64,000 nt of DNA from Paraburkholderia aromaticivorans (lineage in GTDB: Bacteria > Pseudomonadota > Gammaproteobacteria > Burkholderiales > Burkholderiaceae). The stretch is from assembly GCF_002278075.1 (NCBI RefSeq), contig NZ_CP022989.1, forward strand, positions 558,001 to 622,000, written 5' to 3'. Each line of letters begins with the position of its first letter. Within the stretch, counting starts at the first letter, position 1. Below are positions 7,567 to 16,296 of this stretch, piece after piece. The notes under the pieces were generated by a model. That model ran no database searches, was not told the origin of the DNA, and worked only from the letters and a program-made list of their open reading frames with translations. A program made the position numbers and the translations under genes.

Positions 7567-9621
7567 ATGTCCGAATTCTCCGAAACGCCTGCCGGCCTCG
7601 ATGCCGCGACCGCGGCATCCGCCGCCGCGCCCGCTCCACGCCCGTTGCGCGCGATCCAACCCCTTCCCGATCAGCTGATCAGTCAGATTGCCGCCGGCGA
7701 AGTGGTCGAGCGGCCGGCCTCGGTCGTCAAGGAACTGCTGGAAAATGCGCTCGACGCCGGTGCGCAGTCGCTTCGCATCCTGCTCGACGAAGGCGGCGTG
7801 AAGCGCATTTCGATCACCGACGACGGTTGCGGCATTCCCGAGAACGAACTCGCGTTAGCGCTGATGCGCCACGCGACCAGCAAAATCCGCTCGCTCGCCG
7901 AACTGGAGGCGGTGGCCACGCTGGGGTTCCGCGGCGAGGCGTTGGCCTCGATCGCGTCAGTCGCACAGATGACCATCACGAGCCGCACGGCCAATGCGGC
8001 GCACGCCGTGCGCGTGGACGCGCAAACCGGCGTGCTGAGCCCCGCGGCCGGCACCCAGGGCACCACGATTGAAGTGCGCGAGTTGTACTTCAACACGCCG
8101 GCGCGCCGCAAATTCCTGAAGAGCGAGCAGACCGAACTCGGCCACTGTCTCGAACAGATCCGGCGTGCGGCGCTGGCGCGGCCGGATGTCGCGATCTCGG
8201 TGCTGCATAACGGCAAGGCGGTCGAACACTGGAACGCAAGCGAGCCTCCCGTGCGGGTCGCGAAGATTCTCGGCGACACGTTTGCCACAGCTCATCTGCC
8301 ACTCGACGAATCCGCAGGACCGCTTGCGGTCTATGGTTGCGCAGGCCTGCCGACTGCGAGCCGCGGACGTGCCGATCAGCAGTACTTCTTCGTCAACGGC
8401 CGCTTTGTGCGCGACAAGCTGCTCACGCACGCCGTGCGCGCCGCTTATGAAGACGTGCTGCACGGCGAGCGGTATCCGTCCTATGTGCTGTTCCTCGATC
8501 TGCCGCCTGAAGCGGTCGATGTGAACGTGCATCCGTCGAAAATCGAAGTGCGGTTTCGCGATTCGCGTTCGATCCACCAGTTCGTCTTCCATGCCGTGCA
8601 GCGCGCGCTGGCGCGGCATGCGGGCGCATCGCCGGAAACGACCGCGGGCGGGCATGCGGCGCATCTGGCGCCGTCCGGTAGCGGGCCGGCTTCGTTCGGC
8701 GCGACGCCGCTGGGCGGTGCGGGCGTCGGCGCAGGGAGCATCGGTGCGGGAGGTCTCGGTGGCGGCTCGGGCGGTGCATCGGGCGGTGCATCGGGCGGAT
8801 TCGGATCGTCCTCGCAGCCCGGCAATACGTGGATGCGCCAGGCACGCATGACGCAAGGCACGCTGCCGGTTGCCCAGCCGCTCGCGTTTTACGATGCGCT
8901 CTTCGGCCGCAAAGACACGAATGCGGGCACGGCCGAAGGCGCCACGCTGTTCGAAGTCCGCGATTCGGCCGCCGACCCGCAGTCGCCGTACAACGCGTCC
9001 GCGCCCTACCCGGCACCCGCTTTCCATGCCGCAGACGAGCAACCGCTCGGCTTCGCGCTCGGCCAGATCCACGGCATCTACGTGCTGGCGCAGAACGCGC
9101 ACGGTCTGGTGATCGTCGACATGCACGCCGCGCACGAGCGCATTCTGTACGAGCAGTTCAAGAACGCGCTGGCCGATCGCACGATCGCCGTGCAACCGCT
9201 ACTGATCCCGCTGTCGATGCAGGCCGACCCGATCGAAATCGGCACCGTGGAAGAAGAGCGCGACACGCTCGACGCACTCGGTTTCGACCTTGCCGTGCTG
9301 TCGCCGACCACGCTCGCGATCCGCGCCGTGCCGGCGCTGCTGAAAGACGCGGATCTGCAGGCGTTGGCGCGCGCGGTGCTCTCCGACCTGCATGCCTTCG
9401 GCGGCTCGCGCGTGTTGACCGAACGTCAGCACGAACTGCTCGGCACGCTCGCGTGCCATCACGCGGTGCGTGCGAACCGGCGTCTGACGCTCGACGAAAT
9501 GAACGCGCTGCTGCGTCAGATGGAGGCAACCGAGCGCGCCGATCAATGCAATCACGGGCGCCCCACGTGGTATCAGTTGACGCTGTCCGATCTCGATCGG
9601 CTGTTCATGCGTGGTCAGTGA
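7567..9621 (+). CDS. mutL: MutL, DNA mismatch repair protein
   Basis: Couples MutS mismatch recognition to strand removal. The N-terminal GHKL ATPase shows ELLENALDAG, DDGCGIP and GFRGEALASIASV. A Gly/Ser-rich linker (about residues 375-420) with short repeats joins it to the dimerisation domain. That domain contains DMHAAHERILYE, matching the D(M/Q)HAxxExxxxE metal site of MutL proteins with latent endonuclease activity (absent from E. coli MutL), and a C-terminal CNHGRP motif. It is 684 aa from ATG 7567. The open frame to 7507 lacks support. miaA follows 30 bp downstream. Confidence 0.96.
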   Translation: MSEFSETPAGLDAATAASAAAPAPRPLRAIQPLPDQLISQIAAGEVVERPASVVKELLENALDAGAQSLRILLDEGGVKRISITDDGCGIPENELALALMRHATSKIRSLAELEAVATLGFRGEALASIASVAQMTITSRTANAAHAVRVDAQTGVLSPAAGTQGTTIEVRELYFNTPARRKFLKSEQTELGHCLEQIRRAALARPDVAISVLHNGKAVEHWNASEPPVRVAKILGDTFATAHLPLDESAGPLAVYGCAGLPTASRGRADQQYFFVNGRFVRDKLLTHAVRAAYEDVLHGERYPSYVLFLDLPPEAVDVNVHPSKIEVRFRDSRSIHQFVFHAVQRALARHAGASPETTAGGHAAHLAPSGSGPASFGATPLGGAGVGAGSIGAGGLGGGSGGASGGASGGFGSSSQPGNTWMRQARMTQGTLPVAQPLAFYDALFGRKDTNAGTAEGATLFEVRDSAADPQSPYNASAPYPAPAFHAADEQPLGFALGQIHGIYVLAQNAHGLVIVDMHAAHERILYEQFKNALADRTIAVQPLLIPLSMQADPIEIGTVEEERDTLDALGFDLAVLSPTTLAIRAVPALLKDADLQALARAVLSDLHAFGGSRVLTERQHELLGTLACHHAVRANRRLTLDEMNALLRQMEATERADQCNHGRPTWYQLTLSDLDRLFMRGQ

Positions 9622-9651
9622 CGTGACGCTGCGCCGCGCGCCCGCTTGCCT

Positions 9652-10599
9652 ATGAAATCACGCATGCCCACGACCGTGCCTTGCCTGCTCGGCCCGACCG
9701 CCTCCGGCAAGACGGCCGCCGCGCTCGCGCTGGCCGCGCGGCGCCCGGTGGAAATCATCAGCGTCGATTCGGCGCTGGTGTATCGCGAGATGGATATCGG
9801 CACCGCCAAGCCAACCGCTGAAGAGCGCGCGGTGGCGCCGCATCATCTGATCGATATCGTCGATCCGACCGACGCCTATTCCGCCGCGCAATTTCGCGCC
9901 GACACCTTGCGGCTCACCGGCGAGATCCACGCGCGCGGGCGCGTGCCGTTGCTGGTCGGCGGAACCATGTTGTACTACAAGGCGCTCACCCAAGGCCTCA
10001 ACGATCTGCCCGCCGCCGACGCCGAGCTGCGCGCCACGCTCGATGCGGACGCCGCACGCGAAGGCTGGCCGGCCATGCATGCGCGGCTTGCGGCGGTCGA
10101 TCCCGTGACGGCCGCGCGCCTCGCGCCGAACGATTCGCAGCGGATTCAGCGGGCGCTCGAGGTTTTTATGCTGAGCGGGCAAGCCATGTCCGCGTTGCTG
10201 GCCGCGCCGGCCCGAGTGGATGACGCCGCAGCCGCGTGGCGTTTCGTGCCGATCGCGCTGGAGCCGTCCGATCGCGGCGTGCTGCATGCACGCATCGAGA
10301 AGCGCTTCGATGCGATGCTGGCCGGCGGTTTCGTCGAGGAAGTGGTGAGGTTGCGCGAACGCGGCGACTTATTGCCCGAGATGCCGTCCATGCGTTGCGT
10401 GGGCTACCGGCAGGTCTGGGAATATCTGGATGGCGCGGTCGATTATTCGACCATGCGCGACAAGGGCGTCTTTGCGACGCGGCAATTGTGCAAGCGGCAG
10501 CTCACATGGCTGCGAAGCATGACGGAGCGGATGGTGGTGGACTGCTGCGATCCGCACGCAACGGCGCGGGTGCTTGAAGCGATTGAAGTGTTGCTTTGA
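9652..10599 (+). CDS. miaA: MiaA, tRNA dimethylallyltransferase
   Basis: Transfers a dimethylallyl group to A37 of tRNAs reading UNN codons. The P-loop GPTASGKT is near the N-terminus, followed by the family motifs [30 protein letters not shown] and RIQRALEV, and [13 protein letters not shown] near the C-terminus. The length of 315 aa is normal. ATG 9652 was taken, with ATG 9664 also possible. It lies 30 bp after mutL, the same pairing as in many proteobacteria. Confidence 0.95.
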   Translation: MKSRMPTTVPCLLGPTASGKTAAALALAARRPVEIISVDSALVYREMDIGTAKPTAEERAVAPHHLIDIVDPTDAYSAAQFRADTLRLTGEIHARGRVPLLVGGTMLYYKALTQGLNDLPAADAELRATLDADAAREGWPAMHARLAAVDPVTAARLAPNDSQRIQRALEVFMLSGQAMSALLAAPARVDDAAAAWRFVPIALEPSDRGVLHARIEKRFDAMLAGGFVEEVVRLRERGDLLPEMPSMRCVGYRQVWEYLDGAVDYSTMRDKGVFATRQLCKRQLTWLRSMTERMVVDCCDPHATARVLEAIEVLL

Positions 10600-10663
10600 A
10601 ACTTTGAAATTCGAACCCGCGCGGCGCATGCTGAACGCGCCCGCCGCGCAGGTCCTGAAGACT

Positions 10664-11731
10664 TTAGACCACGACGGTCTGAGCTTCACCGGCCGCGCTT
10701 TCGCGAATCACGCCGATCTTCCAGACTTGCTCACCGGCGGCGGACAGCAAACCGATTGCAGCGTCAGCATCCGCAGCGGACACCACCACGGCCATGCCGA
10801 TGCCGCAGTTGAACACGCGATGCATTTCCGCATCCGCCACGCCGCCGTGCTTTTGCAGCCACGAGAACAGCGGCGGCAGCGGCCACGCGCGATGATCCAG
10901 CTCGGCCGTCAAACCTTCACGCAACACGCGCGGAATATTTTCAACCAGCCCGCCGCCCGTGATATGCGCCATACCCTTCACCGCGATCTGCTGCATCAGC
11001 GCCAGCAGCGGCTTCACGTAGATATGGGTGGGCGCCATCAGCGCGTCGGCGAGCGAGCGGCCGTCGAAATCCGCGTTCAGATCAGGCTGTGCGCGCTCGA
11101 TGATCTTGCGCACCAGCGAAAAACCGTTCGAATGGATGCCGCTCGAAGCGAGACCCAGCACCACGTCGCCGGGGGCGATCGTGCTGCCGTCGATAATCTT
11201 GCTCTTTTCCACCGCGCCGACCGCGAAACCGGCCAGATCGTATTCGCCGTCAGGGTACATGCCCGGCATTTCCGCCGTCTCGCCGCCGATCAGCGCGCAG
11301 CCCGACAGTTCGCAGCCATGCGCGATACCCTTCACGACCGTTGCCGCGGTGGCCACGTCCAGCTTGCCGCACGCGAAATAGTCGAGGAAGAACAGCGGCT
11401 CGGCGCCCTGCACGAGAATGTCGTTCACGCTCATCGCCACCAGATCCTGGCCGACGGTGTCGTGTTTGTTCAGCTGAAAGGCGAGGCGCAGCTTGGTGCC
11501 GACGCCGTCGGTGCCGGACACCAGCACCGGCTCCTTATACTTCTTCGGCACTTCGAACAGCGCGCCGAACCCGCCGATGCCACCCAGCACGCCGTCGCGC
11601 ATCGTCTTTTTGGCAAAGGGCTTGATCGCATCGACAAGGGCGTCGCCCGCGTCGATGTCCACGCCGGCGTCGCGATACGACAAACCTTGGGCCGAACCAG
11701 TTGAATTCGGGGCGGATTTCGGTTGATTCAT
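10664..11731 (-). CDS. purM: PurM, phosphoribosylformylglycinamidine cyclo-ligase (AIR synthetase)
   Basis: Fifth step of purine synthesis: ATP-dependent closure of FGAM to aminoimidazole ribotide in the cytosol. The 355-aa protein shows the AIRS family glycine-rich N-terminus ([12 protein letters not shown]), [10 protein letters not shown], and [22 protein letters not shown] and [14 protein letters not shown]. It is divergent from the permease gene. A palindrome with TAAAAT on both strands lies 20-38 bp upstream of the ATG and may contain the promoter. Confidence 0.96.
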   Translation of the reverse strand: MNQPKSAPNSTGSAQGLSYRDAGVDIDAGDALVDAIKPFAKKTMRDGVLGGIGGFGALFEVPKKYKEPVLVSGTDGVGTKLRLAFQLNKHDTVGQDLVAMSVNDILVQGAEPLFFLDYFACGKLDVATAATVVKGIAHGCELSGCALIGGETAEMPGMYPDGEYDLAGFAVGAVEKSKIIDGSTIAPGDVVLGLASSGIHSNGFSLVRKIIERAQPDLNADFDGRSLADALMAPTHIYVKPLLALMQQIAVKGMAHITGGGLVENIPRVLREGLTAELDHRAWPLPPLFSWLQKHGGVADAEMHRVFNCGIGMAVVVSAADADAAIGLLSAAGEQVWKIGVIRESAAGEAQTVVV

Positions 11732-11750
11732 GGGGACGAGCTCGAAGGTC

Positions 11751-11769
11751 GGTAAAATGCGATTTTACC
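11751..11769. promoter_or_regulatory. Palindrome in the purM/permease divergent promoter region
   Basis: A perfect inverted repeat of GGTAAAAT and ATTTTACC separated by GCG. Each strand carries a TAAAAT that could serve as a -10 element. No convincing -35 was found on either side. Function as operator or shared promoter is inferred. Confidence 0.4.
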
Positions 11770-11831
11770 CGATGCCGGCCGTCTGGCTGGAATTTGAATC
11801 ATCCGGTCCCGACGACACCTGGGAAACAACC

Positions 11832-12908
11832 TTGCAAGAGAACTCCTCGATTCTGACGCCCGTCCAGCGCCGCGCCTTCACGTGGGTGGCGATCGCGCTG
11901 GGCATCGGCATTCTGCTGTGGCTGCTCAGTCCGGTTCTCACGCCGTTTCTGCTCGGTGCGATTCTCGCGTACATTCTGCAGCCGGGCGTGGCGTGGATGG
12001 TGCGCCGGCGCGTGCCGCGCGCGGTGGCCGCCTTGCTGATGATGCTGCTCTTCACGCTGCTGATGACGCTGCTCGTCCTGCTGGTGCTGGCCGTCGTGCA
12101 GAAAGAAGGACCGCAGTTGCGGCAGCAGGTGCCCGTGCTGTTCGCGCACGTCAACGGGTGGCTGCAACCCAAGCTGGCCGTGCTGGGACTCGCCGATTCG
12201 CTCGACTTCGCCAGCATCCGCGATCTCGTCACGGGGCAGCTCGAAGGCAGCGCTCAGACCGTGGCGCTGTATGTGTGGACCTCCATTCGCACGAGCGGCA
12301 ACGTGATGATGACGGTGATCGGCAACGTGGTCCTCGTGCCGCTCGTGCTGTTCTACCTGCTGTACGACTGGAACCGCATGCTCGCCCGCACGCAGAGCGT
12401 GGTGCCGCGCCGCTGGCTCGACAAGACGCTGCAGCTCGCGCGCGACATGGACCAGATGCTGTCGCAGTACCTGCGCGGCCAGTTGCTCGTGATGGGCGTG
12501 CTCGCCGCGTACTACGCGATTGCGCTGAGCCTCGCGCGCTTCGAGATCGCGTTGCCGGTCGGTATTTTTACGGGGCTCGCGGTGTTCATCCCGTACATCG
12601 GTTTTGCGATCGGCCTCGCGCTGGCGCTGCTCGCGGCGCTGCTGCAATTCGGCGACTGGTACGGCTTCGGCGCGGTCGCGGTGATCTACGGTGTCGGTCA
12701 GATCCTGGAGAGCTTTTTTCTCACGCCGCGCCTGGTGGGCGAGCGGATCGGCCTGCACCCGCTCGCGGTGATTTTCGCGTTGCTCGCTTTCGGGCAACTG
12801 TTCGGCTTTTTCGGCGTATTGATGGCGTTGCCGGTCAGCGCGATTCTGTCGGTCGCCATGCGAGAGTTGCGGCAAAGCTATCTGGCGAGCACGCTCTATA
12901 AGAACTGA
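11832..12908 (+). CDS. AI-2E/PerM-family transporter
   Basis: A polytopic inner-membrane protein of the AI-2E exporter (PerM/UPF0118) family. The substrate is not predictable: family members have been linked to autoinducer-2 export and Na+/H+ antiport. About eight hydrophobic helices are seen, with paired N-terminal helices, a soluble middle part and a C-terminal block (GIFTGLAVFIPYIGFAIGLAL, then LVGERIGLHPLAVIFALLAFG). TTG 11832 gives 358 aa, close to family length. ATG 11772 gives 378 aa and is possible. The ribosome site is weak for both. Confidence 0.85.
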   Translation: MQENSSILTPVQRRAFTWVAIALGIGILLWLLSPVLTPFLLGAILAYILQPGVAWMVRRRVPRAVAALLMMLLFTLLMTLLVLLVLAVVQKEGPQLRQQVPVLFAHVNGWLQPKLAVLGLADSLDFASIRDLVTGQLEGSAQTVALYVWTSIRTSGNVMMTVIGNVVLVPLVLFYLLYDWNRMLARTQSVVPRRWLDKTLQLARDMDQMLSQYLRGQLLVMGVLAAYYAIALSLARFEIALPVGIFTGLAVFIPYIGFAIGLALALLAALLQFGDWYGFGAVAVIYGVGQILESFFLTPRLVGERIGLHPLAVIFALLAFGQLFGFFGVLMALPVSAILSVAMRELRQSYLASTLYKN

Positions 12909-12980
12909 CTGCTTGTTGACTATTCCGGCCCGAGATACGGGCCATTTGCGGCTTAGCCTCATTTTCGGCATTAACCTACT

Positions 12981-13742
12981 GTGCTTCGTCAACTGACGCT
13001 CGATCTCGGCACCCCGCCGCCATCGACATTCGACAATTTCTTCGCCGGCGCCAACGCCGAACTGGTCACGCGCCTGCGCGAGCTCGAGAACGCGCTCGCC
13101 GCCGGGCCGGTCGCCGATCGCACCTTCTATATCTGGGGCGAGTCCGGCAGCGGCCGCACGCACCTGCTGCAGGCGCTTGTGCACGAGGCGTCGCCGGGAC
13201 ACGCGCGCTTCGCCGGACCGCAGAGCAGTCTTGCCGCCTTCAGCTTCGACCCGCGCGTCGCCCTCTACGCAATCGACGATTGCGACGGCCTGTCGGCCGC
13301 GCAGCAGATCGCCGTCTTCAACCTGTTCAACGAAGTGCGCGCGCATCCCACCAGCGCACTGGTCGCCGCGGGCAACGCGCCGCCCATCGGCATGACGGTG
13401 CGCGAGGATTTACGCACGCGCCTCGGCTGGGGCCTCGTGTTCCATCTCGCGCCGCTGCCGGACGAAGGCAAGGCCGCGGTGCTCAAACACGCGGCGCGCG
13501 AGCGCGGCATCATGCTCGCCGACGACGTGCCGGCTTACCTGCTCACGCATTTTCGCCGCGACATGCCCAGTCTGATGGCGCTGCTCGACGCGCTCGACCG
13601 CTTCTCGCTCGAACAGAAACGCGCGGTCACGCTGCCGCTGTTGCGTACCATGCTGGCTTCACCCGACGCCGAAGAACGGCGCGCCGCGCCCGCCGCATCC
13701 GCTTCACCCGCCGCTTCAAGTAAAATAGGCCCCCATGGCTAA
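12981..13742 (+). CDS. hda: Hda, DnaA regulatory inactivator
   Basis: An AAA+ protein that, with the DNA-loaded sliding clamp, stimulates DnaA-ATP hydrolysis to prevent over-initiation. It starts with GTG 12981. A clamp-binding QLTLDL motif lies at residues 4-9, as in E. coli Hda (QLSLPL). A P-loop-like GESGSGRTH is near residue 54 and a Walker B-like YAIDDCD near 95. It is 253 aa, with a variable Ala/Ser-rich tail compared with about 233 aa in E. coli. It overlaps the HAD gene by 8 bp. Confidence 0.88.
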   Translation: MLRQLTLDLGTPPPSTFDNFFAGANAELVTRLRELENALAAGPVADRTFYIWGESGSGRTHLLQALVHEASPGHARFAGPQSSLAAFSFDPRVALYAIDDCDGLSAAQQIAVFNLFNEVRAHPTSALVAAGNAPPIGMTVREDLRTRLGWGLVFHLAPLPDEGKAAVLKHAARERGIMLADDVPAYLLTHFRRDMPSLMALLDALDRFSLEQKRAVTLPLLRTMLASPDAEERRAAPAASASPAASSKIGPHG

Positions 13743-14421
13743 CCTCGCACTCTTCGACCTCGACCACACGCTCATCCCCACCGACAGCGACCACGAATGG
13801 GGCCGCTTCATGGTGAAACACGGCATGGTCGACGCCGAAAACTTCGCCCGTGAAAACGACCGCTTTTTCGCCGACTACAAGGCCGGCCGGCTCGACATTC
13901 ACGCCTATCTGATCGCCATGCTCACGCCGCTGTCGAAGTACACGCGCGCGCAGCTCGCCGACTTTCACGCGCAGTACATGCACGAAGTCATCAAGCCGGC
14001 GATCTTCCCCGTTGCGCAGGAGTTGGTGAAGCAGCACCAGGAAGCCGGCGACCTGTGCTGCGTGGTCACCGCCACCAACGAATTCATCACCCGCCCGATC
14101 GCGCACGCATTCGGCGTCGACGCGCTGATCGCCTGCGAAGCGGAAACCGTCGACGGCGAGCCGCATTCGCCGTACACCGGCCGCCCCACCGGCACGCCGA
14201 GCTACAAGGAAGGCAAGATCGTGCGCACCGAAGCGTGGCTCGCCTCGCTCGGCAAGACGTGGAGCGACTTCGAGCACAGCTATTTCTATAGCGATTCGCA
14301 CAACGACATTCCGCTGCTCGAAAAAGTCACGGACCCGATCGCGACCAATCCCGACGACACATTGCGCGCTCATGCGCAGGCCAAAGGCTGGCGCATCCTC
14401 GAACTCTTCCAACCCTCGTGA
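13735..14421 (+). CDS. HAD-superfamily (SerB-like, subclass IB) phosphatase
   Basis: A cytosolic HAD phosphatase of 228 aa with the nucleophile motif FDLDHTLIPTD at the N-terminus, a Thr motif II (VVTATNEFIT), and the Lys and acidic motifs near the C-terminus (YKEGKI, YFYSDSHNDIPLL). It resembles the HAD-IB family often called phosphoserine phosphatase-like, and some members act as histidinol-phosphatase. The substrate is uncertain. Its ATG overlaps the hda end. Its TGA overlaps the GTG that was the original pcnB start, so hda-HAD-pcnB formed one coupled unit before the IS inserted. Confidence 0.85.
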   Translation: MANLALFDLDHTLIPTDSDHEWGRFMVKHGMVDAENFARENDRFFADYKAGRLDIHAYLIAMLTPLSKYTRAQLADFHAQYMHEVIKPAIFPVAQELVKQHQEAGDLCCVVTATNEFITRPIAHAFGVDALIACEAETVDGEPHSPYTGRPTGTPSYKEGKIVRTEAWLASLGKTWSDFEHSYFYSDSHNDIPLLEKVTDPIATNPDDTLRAHAQAKGWRILELFQPS

Positions 14422-14432
14422 TCAAAAAATTT
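14418..14432 (+). pseudogene. pcnB: Original 5' end of pcnB, cut off by the IS
   Basis: GTG ATC AAA AAA TTT (start plus Ile-Lys-Lys-Phe) reads straight into the IS. If 14433-16141 and one copy of the target duplication are removed, this frame joins ATC CGC AAG CTG at 16150 and continues without interruption through pcnB, giving a 529-aa protein. The GTG overlaps the TGA of the HAD gene (GTGA). Confidence 0.85.
14425..14432. repeat. Target-site duplication, left copy (AAAAATTT)
   Basis: Eight bases directly before the IS left end, identical to 16142-16149. ISL3-family elements are known to make 8-bp duplications. Confidence 0.93.
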
Positions 14433-14459
14433 GGTTCGTCAGTAAAAAGTGTGGGTTGT
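14433..14459 (+). repeat. Left terminal inverted repeat of the ISL3-type element
   Basis: Pairs with 16115-16141 read on the other strand at 19 of 27 positions. The match is strongest in the first eight bases and in the TGTGGGT block. Confidence 0.85.
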
Positions 14460-15686
14460 CGGCGGCTCGGGCAAATTGCCAAGTGCATGATATAGCGCGA
14501 TTTCCGTCGTTCGAAACGTCCGGAAGCCGTACGCTTTTCTCATGGTGACTTTGGCCTTGTTGTTCAAACCCTCGACGATTCCGCTGGAGAACTGCTTGCG
14601 CGCATGAAAGTAGTTGAGAATCAGTTCTCGATGGGCGCGCACGGTGCGTGCGAACTTCTTCATTGGTTCGATGCGTGAGCGCATGACCCGGGTGCACCAC
14701 TGATCGAGGAACTTGCCTGCCCAGACAGGCGAGATGTAATCCCAGATCTGCTGGAACTCCTCCTTGAGAAGATAGGCGCGGACACTGCGCAGGTTGTAGT
14801 GCAGCAGATCGCGCAGGCGCAGTCGCTGATTGTCAGTAAGGTTCTCTGGCCGCTTGAGCAAACACCAGCGGGACTTCTTGAGGACTGGCTCATAGCCGTC
14901 GCGGGTCATGCGGCGAGCTTCCTCGGCGCGAACCTCGTCGATCGCCTTGTTCATTTTGGCAACGATGTGGAAGCGGTCGAGGATGTTCAGCGCGTTGGGG
15001 CAATGTAGTGCGATCATCTCGATGTAGGGCCGCCACATGTCCGAGCAGACGAACTCGACCTGCTCGCACAACCGTTTGCCGATCATGACGAAGAACTTTG
15101 CGAAGCTTTCCTTCGTGCGCTCCTGGCCAACCCAAAGCAGGCGCACGCAGCTGGCCTCGATCTGATAGACCAGCGTGAGATAATTGTGCCCTCGGCCATA
15201 CTGGATTTCATCGACGCCCAAAGCGCGGATGGTGCCGAGTTCGCGATGGGCCAGCCCCCAGTCGACCACCCACTCCACCGCCTGGGCAACCTTCTCCCAA
15301 CTGGTGCGAAAGCTTTGCGCTGTCTCTTTCCAGGAGAGCTTGCGTGCCCACTGCGCGAGAAACAGCATGTAGGCCTTGGTCAGCGTGTGCTTGCCGATGG
15401 CCCACGGCACCGTCTCGACCTTCACGCCGCACTCACGGCAGTCGACGCGGCGCATGGCGTACAGCAAAATCACCGCGAAGCCCCAGATCGGAATAAATTC
15501 GAAACTACGCGATGCGAGCGTGTCATAGCCGCTGCCAGGCCGGTTGCAACACGAACAGATCGGCTTCGAACCCTTGCGTGGCCGCACGTCGATCTCGATG
15601 GTTTTGGACTGCTCGCACAGTCGGGCACTTTCATAGACGAAGCCGGGAAAATGATGGCAGGCATTGAGCAGGCGGGTCAGCAACAT
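14439..15686 (-). CDS. ISL3-family transposase
   Basis: A DDE transposase of 415 aa. The N-terminal zinc-finger-like region has two Cys-x2-Cys pairs (CSCC near residue 45, CREC near 85). The catalytic acids are visible in GVDEIQYGRG, CSDMWRPYIEM and VEGLNNKAKVTMRKAYGF, a typical ISL3 pattern. ATG 15686 was chosen; TTG 15695 would add three residues. Its start codon shares the CATG at 15684-15687 with the divergent passenger gene. It appears intact. Confidence 0.93.
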   Translation of the reverse strand: MLLTRLLNACHHFPGFVYESARLCEQSKTIEIDVRPRKGSKPICSCCNRPGSGYDTLASRSFEFIPIWGFAVILLYAMRRVDCRECGVKVETVPWAIGKHTLTKAYMLFLAQWARKLSWKETAQSFRTSWEKVAQAVEWVVDWGLAHRELGTIRALGVDEIQYGRGHNYLTLVYQIEASCVRLLWVGQERTKESFAKFFVMIGKRLCEQVEFVCSDMWRPYIEMIALHCPNALNILDRFHIVAKMNKAIDEVRAEEARRMTRDGYEPVLKKSRWCLLKRPENLTDNQRLRLRDLLHYNLRSVRAYLLKEEFQQIWDYISPVWAGKFLDQWCTRVMRSRIEPMKKFARTVRAHRELILNYFHARKQFSSGIVEGLNNKAKVTMRKAYGFRTFRTTEIALYHALGNLPEPPTTHTFY

Positions 15687-16104
15687 GGTTAGCAAGCGCG
15701 CGGGAATCAGTAAAGACGCTATTGTTACCTCAGATCCGCACGCACTGGAGCGCTACGTCCCGGACTTGCAGAACTGGCCTGCCTCATGGCGCTTCGAGGA
15801 CGAGGACATCCCATTCGGACAGGCGCTCGTGAAGGTCTTCACACCTTTCCTGCAACACCTGCTGACCCACGGCTATGCCCGCAAAACGTTGCACCGCCAC
15901 CGCGATCACCTTTGGATGCTTGGTGGCCATCTCATCGAAGTCCGTCACGTCGATCCGGACTTAGCCGCCATGGATGCCCGCACACTGCTTCTCAATGAGA
16001 TCCACGAGTTCGGTGGCCCGCTTTCGAGGCACCTCTCCGAGCACGAGCAGAACGCCTTTGACGCTACCTGCAAGAAACTCTATCGCTTCCTCTGTCCCTC
16101 ATGA
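15685..16104 (+). CDS. IS passenger protein of unknown function
   Basis: A 139-aa protein inside the IS, divergent from the transposase, with start codons overlapping in CATG. No family is recognised with certainty. The central part (HLLTHGYARKTLHRHRDHL, then a repeated helix) loosely resembles the SAM-like core-binding domain at the N-terminus of tyrosine recombinases, but no catalytic domain follows. It could be a transposition accessory or regulator. It runs in the direction of pcnB, so its transcript could extend into pcnB. An upstream in-frame start at 15664 is possible. Confidence 0.65.
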   Translation: MVSKRAGISKDAIVTSDPHALERYVPDLQNWPASWRFEDEDIPFGQALVKVFTPFLQHLLTHGYARKTLHRHRDHLWMLGGHLIEVRHVDPDLAAMDARTLLLNEIHEFGGPLSRHLSEHEQNAFDATCKKLYRFLCPS

Positions 16105-16114
16105 ATCGCATCAA

Positions 16115-16141
16115 ACCACCCACAGATTCCGCCGACGAGCC
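16115..16141 (-). repeat. Right terminal inverted repeat of the ISL3-type element
   Basis: Complement begins GGCTCGTC and matches the left end at 19 of 27 positions. Confidence 0.85.
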
Positions 16142-16149
16142 AAAAATTT
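16142..16149. repeat. Target-site duplication, right copy (AAAAATTT)
   Basis: Identical to 14425-14432, immediately after the right inverted repeat. Confidence 0.93.
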
Positions 16150-16296
16150 ATCCGCAAGCTGTTCGGCCAGGACTCGGCACCCGCTGACGACACCCTGCCC
16201 GCCGAAGCCGAAACAGACGAAACCGGCAGCGCACCGGCGCGCACATCGTCAGGCGCGAGCAAAACGCGCCGCAAGCCCACCCGCTCCAGCGCGCCC

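Larger units (their letters stand above)
14433..16141 (-). mobile_element. ISL3-family insertion sequence with a passenger gene (1709 bp)
   Basis: The ends are imperfect 27-bp inverted repeats (14433-14459 and 16115-16141, 19 of 27 matching, both beginning GG(T/C)TCGTC). They are flanked by perfect 8-bp direct repeats. The element carries a transposase on the minus strand and a second gene on the plus strand. The intact duplication and open transposase point to a recent, probably still active insertion. It splits pcnB after codon 5. Confidence 0.93.
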
